A stretch of 7,824 nt of DNA from JBBSVE01 sp038233815 (GTDB lineage Bacteria > Pseudomonadota > Alphaproteobacteria > Rhodobacterales > Rhodobacteraceae): assembly GCA_038233815.1 (NCBI GenBank), contig JBBSVE010000139.1, positions 1 through 7,824 on the forward strand, given 5' to 3'. The translations under genes were made by a program, and so were the position numbers. Shown here piece after piece: positions 6,651 to 7,824 of this stretch. Under the pieces are notes generated by a model, which saw only the letters and a list, made by a program, of their open reading frames with translations, was not told the DNA's origin and did no database searches. Each line of letters begins with the position of its first letter. Positions within the stretch are counted from its first letter, which is position 1.

Positions 6651-7327
6651 GTCAGGCTCTTGCAACGGGTGGCGTCGGGCATATCGGCCAGCGCCGTGAT
6701 GTCAGCGAGTATGGTGTCGAACATGCGCATAACAAGCGCATTCATCGCCGCAGCATCGGTCGTTTCCGCCGGACGACCCGCGCGGATCGCGGCCCCTTTC
6801 ACGAGGATCATCAGGGCGTCGACCGAATGCTGGTGGTGGCGGCGAATAAACGGCTCGCCGCAGCCCCCGATGCGCGCGAAGGTGGCCGTGACCTCATCGT
6901 GGATCGCGGCATGCATCCGGTGGCAGATCGTCCCGAGGCTGGAATCCCGGCTGGCCACGGCCTCGATCTCCGCCCAGAGCCGCGCATCCTCTGCCGGGGC
7001 CGGCATTCCCACCCGGATCGCAACGCTCAGGCGTAACGCTGCCAGCGGGTCGCGGGCACGGTTCACCACAGCGAATTCCTCCATCACTTTCGTGAGATCG
7101 CGGGAGATCAGGGCCCCGATGATCGCCGTCTTGGACGGAAAGTAGCGGTAGAAGTTCCCCGCGCTCATCCCGGCGGAGCGTGCAAGCTCCTGCATCGAGG
7201 CGCCGTCGAAGCCCTTGGTGATGAAGGTCGTGCGAATACGCTCCAGTATCTCGACGATACGGAGGTCGGGCAGGACAGCGTCTTGCGGTAGAGCCTTGAG
7301 CATAACGGTCTCGGACAGAATGAACAT
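6647..7327 (-). CDS. TetR/AcrR family transcriptional regulator
   Basis: A 226-residue TetR-family one-component regulator. The N-terminal DNA-binding domain (about residues 22-75) contains the hallmark GFDGASMQELARSAGMSAGN (39-58) followed by FYRYFPSKTAII (59-70). The C-terminal all-helical domain (about 80-220) would bind the inducing ligand and dimerise; its ligand cannot be read from sequence. It is the first gene of the operon and overlaps the adaptor by four bases (ATGA), so it is expected to control its own synthesis and that of the pump as a repressor. The start is uncertain. ATG at 7327 lies inside a palindrome that looks like the operator, and its ribosome binding site is weak. ATG at 7303 (M9, giving 218 residues) would leave the palindrome just upstream of the gene. 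Both keep the whole DNA-binding domain. Confidence 0.93.
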   Translation of the reverse strand: MFILSETVMLKALPQDAVLPDLRIVEILERIRTTFITKGFDGASMQELARSAGMSAGNFYRYFPSKTAIIGALISRDLTKVMEEFAVVNRARDPLAALRLSVAIRVGMPAPAEDARLWAEIEAVASRDSSLGTICHRMHAAIHDEVTATFARIGGCGEPFIRRHHQHSVDALMILVKGAAIRAGRPAETTDAAAMNALVMRMFDTILADITALADMPDATRCKSLT

Positions 7328-7333
7328 TCATTC
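7318..7333. promoter_or_regulatory. Candidate TetR-type operator (palindrome) at the head of the efflux operon
   Basis: GAATGAA CA TTCATTC is a perfect inverted repeat with 7-base arms and a 2-base centre. It overlaps the first annotated codon of the TetR regulator. Length and symmetry fit the sites bound by TetR-family dimers, and repression of a self-containing pump operon from such a site is the common arrangement. The identity of the binder is inferred from position; no second copy was noticed in the window. Confidence 0.65.
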
Positions 7334-7360
7334 ACTGGCATTCCCAAGGTCGCTTTGCAA
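7334..7360 (-). promoter_or_regulatory. Possible promoter region of the efflux operon
   Basis: Reading the minus strand, TTGCAA (7360-7355) could serve as a -35 element, with a poor -10 such as AGTGAA or GTGAAT (about 7336-7330). An alternative is TTGGGA (7346-7341) with TTCATT (7323-7318). In both cases RNA polymerase contacts would touch the palindrome at 7318-7333, fitting repression by occlusion. Neither hexamer pair is strong, so this is only a pointer to where the promoter should lie. Confidence 0.25.
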
Positions 7361-7401
7361 GCCGAATCTTGAGGCTGGAGGTTGTTGTCCGACCCACCAT
7401 T

Positions 7402-7453
7402 AAATGACCATTCTGCCCTGATTTTTGCCCATTTTACCCATGACAAATGACCA
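7402..7453. repeat. Short direct repeats (AAATGACCA pair; TTTTRCCCA tandem)
   Basis: AAATGACCA occurs at 7402-7410 and again at 7445-7453, 43 bases apart, about four helical turns. Between them TTTTGCCCA (7423-7431) and TTTTACCCA (7432-7440) stand head to tail with one mismatch. Such spacing could mark sites for a regulator upstream of the TetR operon, but no binder is suggested by the sequence. Confidence 0.35.
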
Positions 7454-7463
7454 CGAGATCTCG
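7454..7463. repeat. Perfect 10-base palindrome CGAGATCTCG
   Basis: A self-complementary decamer lies immediately after the second AAATGACCA repeat. It might be a protein-binding dyad; the flanking bases do not extend the symmetry. Confidence 0.25.
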
Positions 7464-7736
7464 ACCTGTTCGTAAAACATTTTTATTTCATTTACTTACA
7501 ATGATCACTGGTGTGATGGACACGGTTGTTGCGGCTTGTCCTCGTGTTGGGGCGAATTTATCCAGCTTTCACTCAGGCGAGAGCGACCTCTACCTGACTT
7601 ACGGTCATACTCATTCGCGCCAAGGAGGCTTGAGGTAGCAAAGATTGCGAGGACAGCCATAGGATCGTCGGTGAGATCCCCGGTGACCTGCCCCCCGGAA
7701 ACGCCCTCACTTTAATGTAGAGTCTGCCCAACCCTG

Positions 7737-7742
7737 AAGGAG
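7737..7742 (+). promoter_or_regulatory. Ribosome binding site of IS3 orfA
   Basis: AAGGAG lies seven bases before the ATG at 7750, a near-ideal Shine-Dalgarno arrangement that supports this start for orfA. Confidence 0.8.
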
Positions 7743-7749
7743 CAGACGA

Positions 7750-7824
7750 ATGCGAAAGAGCCGTTTCACCGAGACGCAGATTATCGGGATGATCAAAGAG
7801 TAGGAGGCCGGGCTGACTGTGGCA
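7750..7824 (+). pseudogene. IS3-family transposase orfA, interrupted by an amber codon (partial)
   Basis: From the ATG at 7750 the frame reads MRKSRFTETQIIGMIKE, then TAG at 7801-7803, then EAGLTVA to the window edge. This is the N-terminus of the small OrfA of IS3-family elements, a helix-turn-helix protein that binds the IS ends and is normally joined to the OrfB catalytic protein by programmed -1 frameshifting. Family members usually have KE-Q-EAG or similar here, so the stop most simply reflects a CAG to TAG change. Similarity resumes directly after the stop in the same frame, arguing against a frameshift. Unless the stop is suppressed or a sequencing error is involved, this copy cannot make OrfA or the OrfAB transposase from this start and would move only with help from another copy. 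Confidence 0.75.

Larger units (their letters stand above)
7334..7683. other. AT-richer intergenic stretch between the efflux operon and the IS3 end, no recognisable gene
   Basis: Base composition drops noticeably here, most clearly at 7390-7520, compared with the GC-rich genes. Two short frames are present: plus 7447-7638 (63 codons) and minus 7505-7660 (51 codons, starting MAVLAIFATSSLLGA). Neither has a Shine-Dalgarno sequence, the codon bias of the neighbours, or a recognisable family, so I do not annotate them as genes. The segment does hold a 9-base direct repeat (AAATGACCA), a tandem TTTTGCCCA/TTTTACCCA and the palindrome CGAGATCTCG. It may be the promoter region of a gene lost or displaced by the IS insertion, or older mobile DNA. 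Confidence 0.5.
7684..7824 (+). mobile_element. IS3-family (IS407-group-like) insertion sequence, left end (cut by window edge)
   Basis: TGACCTGCCCCC at 7684 matches the style of the terminal inverted repeats of IS3-family elements of the IS407 group, which begin with TG. About 66 bases later, after a strong ribosome binding site, comes an orfA start typical of this family. The element is oriented left to right and continues beyond the window. The bases just before the end (CGG or CCGG, up to 7683) would be part of the target duplication, which cannot be confirmed without the right end. The family is recognised from OrfA and the terminus together; the exact element name cannot be given. Confidence 0.8.

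Noticed and set aside
6651..6665. TTG start giving five more residues to the adaptor
   Set aside because: ATG at 6650 overlaps the regulator stop as ATGA and gives a normal signal peptide; the TTG adds acidic residues in front of it.
7447..7638. 63-codon plus-strand ORF in the AT-rich gap
   Set aside because: No ribosome binding site, no codon bias like the neighbours, no recognisable family.
7505..7660. 51-codon minus-strand ORF with a signal-peptide-like start
   Set aside because: No ribosome binding site, polar low-complexity remainder and no family; kept only as a remark in the intergenic entry.
1..7824. CRISPR array, tRNA, rRNA, or composite transposon
   Set aside because: No regularly spaced repeats, no cloverleaf or rRNA-like sequence noticed, and the two flanking IS ends belong to different families.

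Overview
The window is GC-rich, with coding frames strongly biased to G/C at third codon positions. The protein types and the two insertion-sequence ends look alphaproteobacterial, probably Rhodobacterales-like; this is a judgement from sequence style, not a database match. It is an ordinary chromosomal or accessory segment lying between two insertion-sequence (IS) ends of different families. I do not see a convincing new multi-gene system in it.

Layout from left to right. (1) Positions 1-139 are the end of an IS630-family element, with the first 18 codons of its transposase on the minus strand. The element abuts, and appears to supply the last base of, the stop codon of the next gene. (2) 139-975 (minus) encodes a YihY/BrkB-family inner-membrane protein. 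(3) 976-1434 is a divergent intergenic region with one doubtful minus-strand mini-ORF, small inverted repeats and the ribosome binding site of the next gene. (4) 1435-2172 (plus) encodes a classical short-chain dehydrogenase/reductase. (5) 2179-7327 (minus) is a compact efflux operon, transcribed in the order TetR-type regulator, periplasmic adaptor, RND permease. The regulator and adaptor overlap by ATGA, and the permease ribosome binding site contains the adaptor stop codon. A 7-2-7 palindrome at the regulator start is a good candidate operator. The operon converges on the dehydrogenase gene, with only 6 bases between the stop codons and a very strong GC hairpin at the junction. (6) 7334-7683 is a relatively AT-rich stretch with no recognisable gene. 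(7) 7684-7824 is the left end of an IS3-family element (IS407-group-like) whose orfA carries an in-frame amber codon.

How the parts work together: the regulator probably binds its own operon head and represses regulator, adaptor and pump together until a ligand releases it. The adaptor and permease would form a tripartite efflux pump with an outer-membrane channel that is not encoded here. The YihY protein and the dehydrogenase have no evident link to the pump. The flanking IS ends show that the locus has been a landing site for mobile elements.
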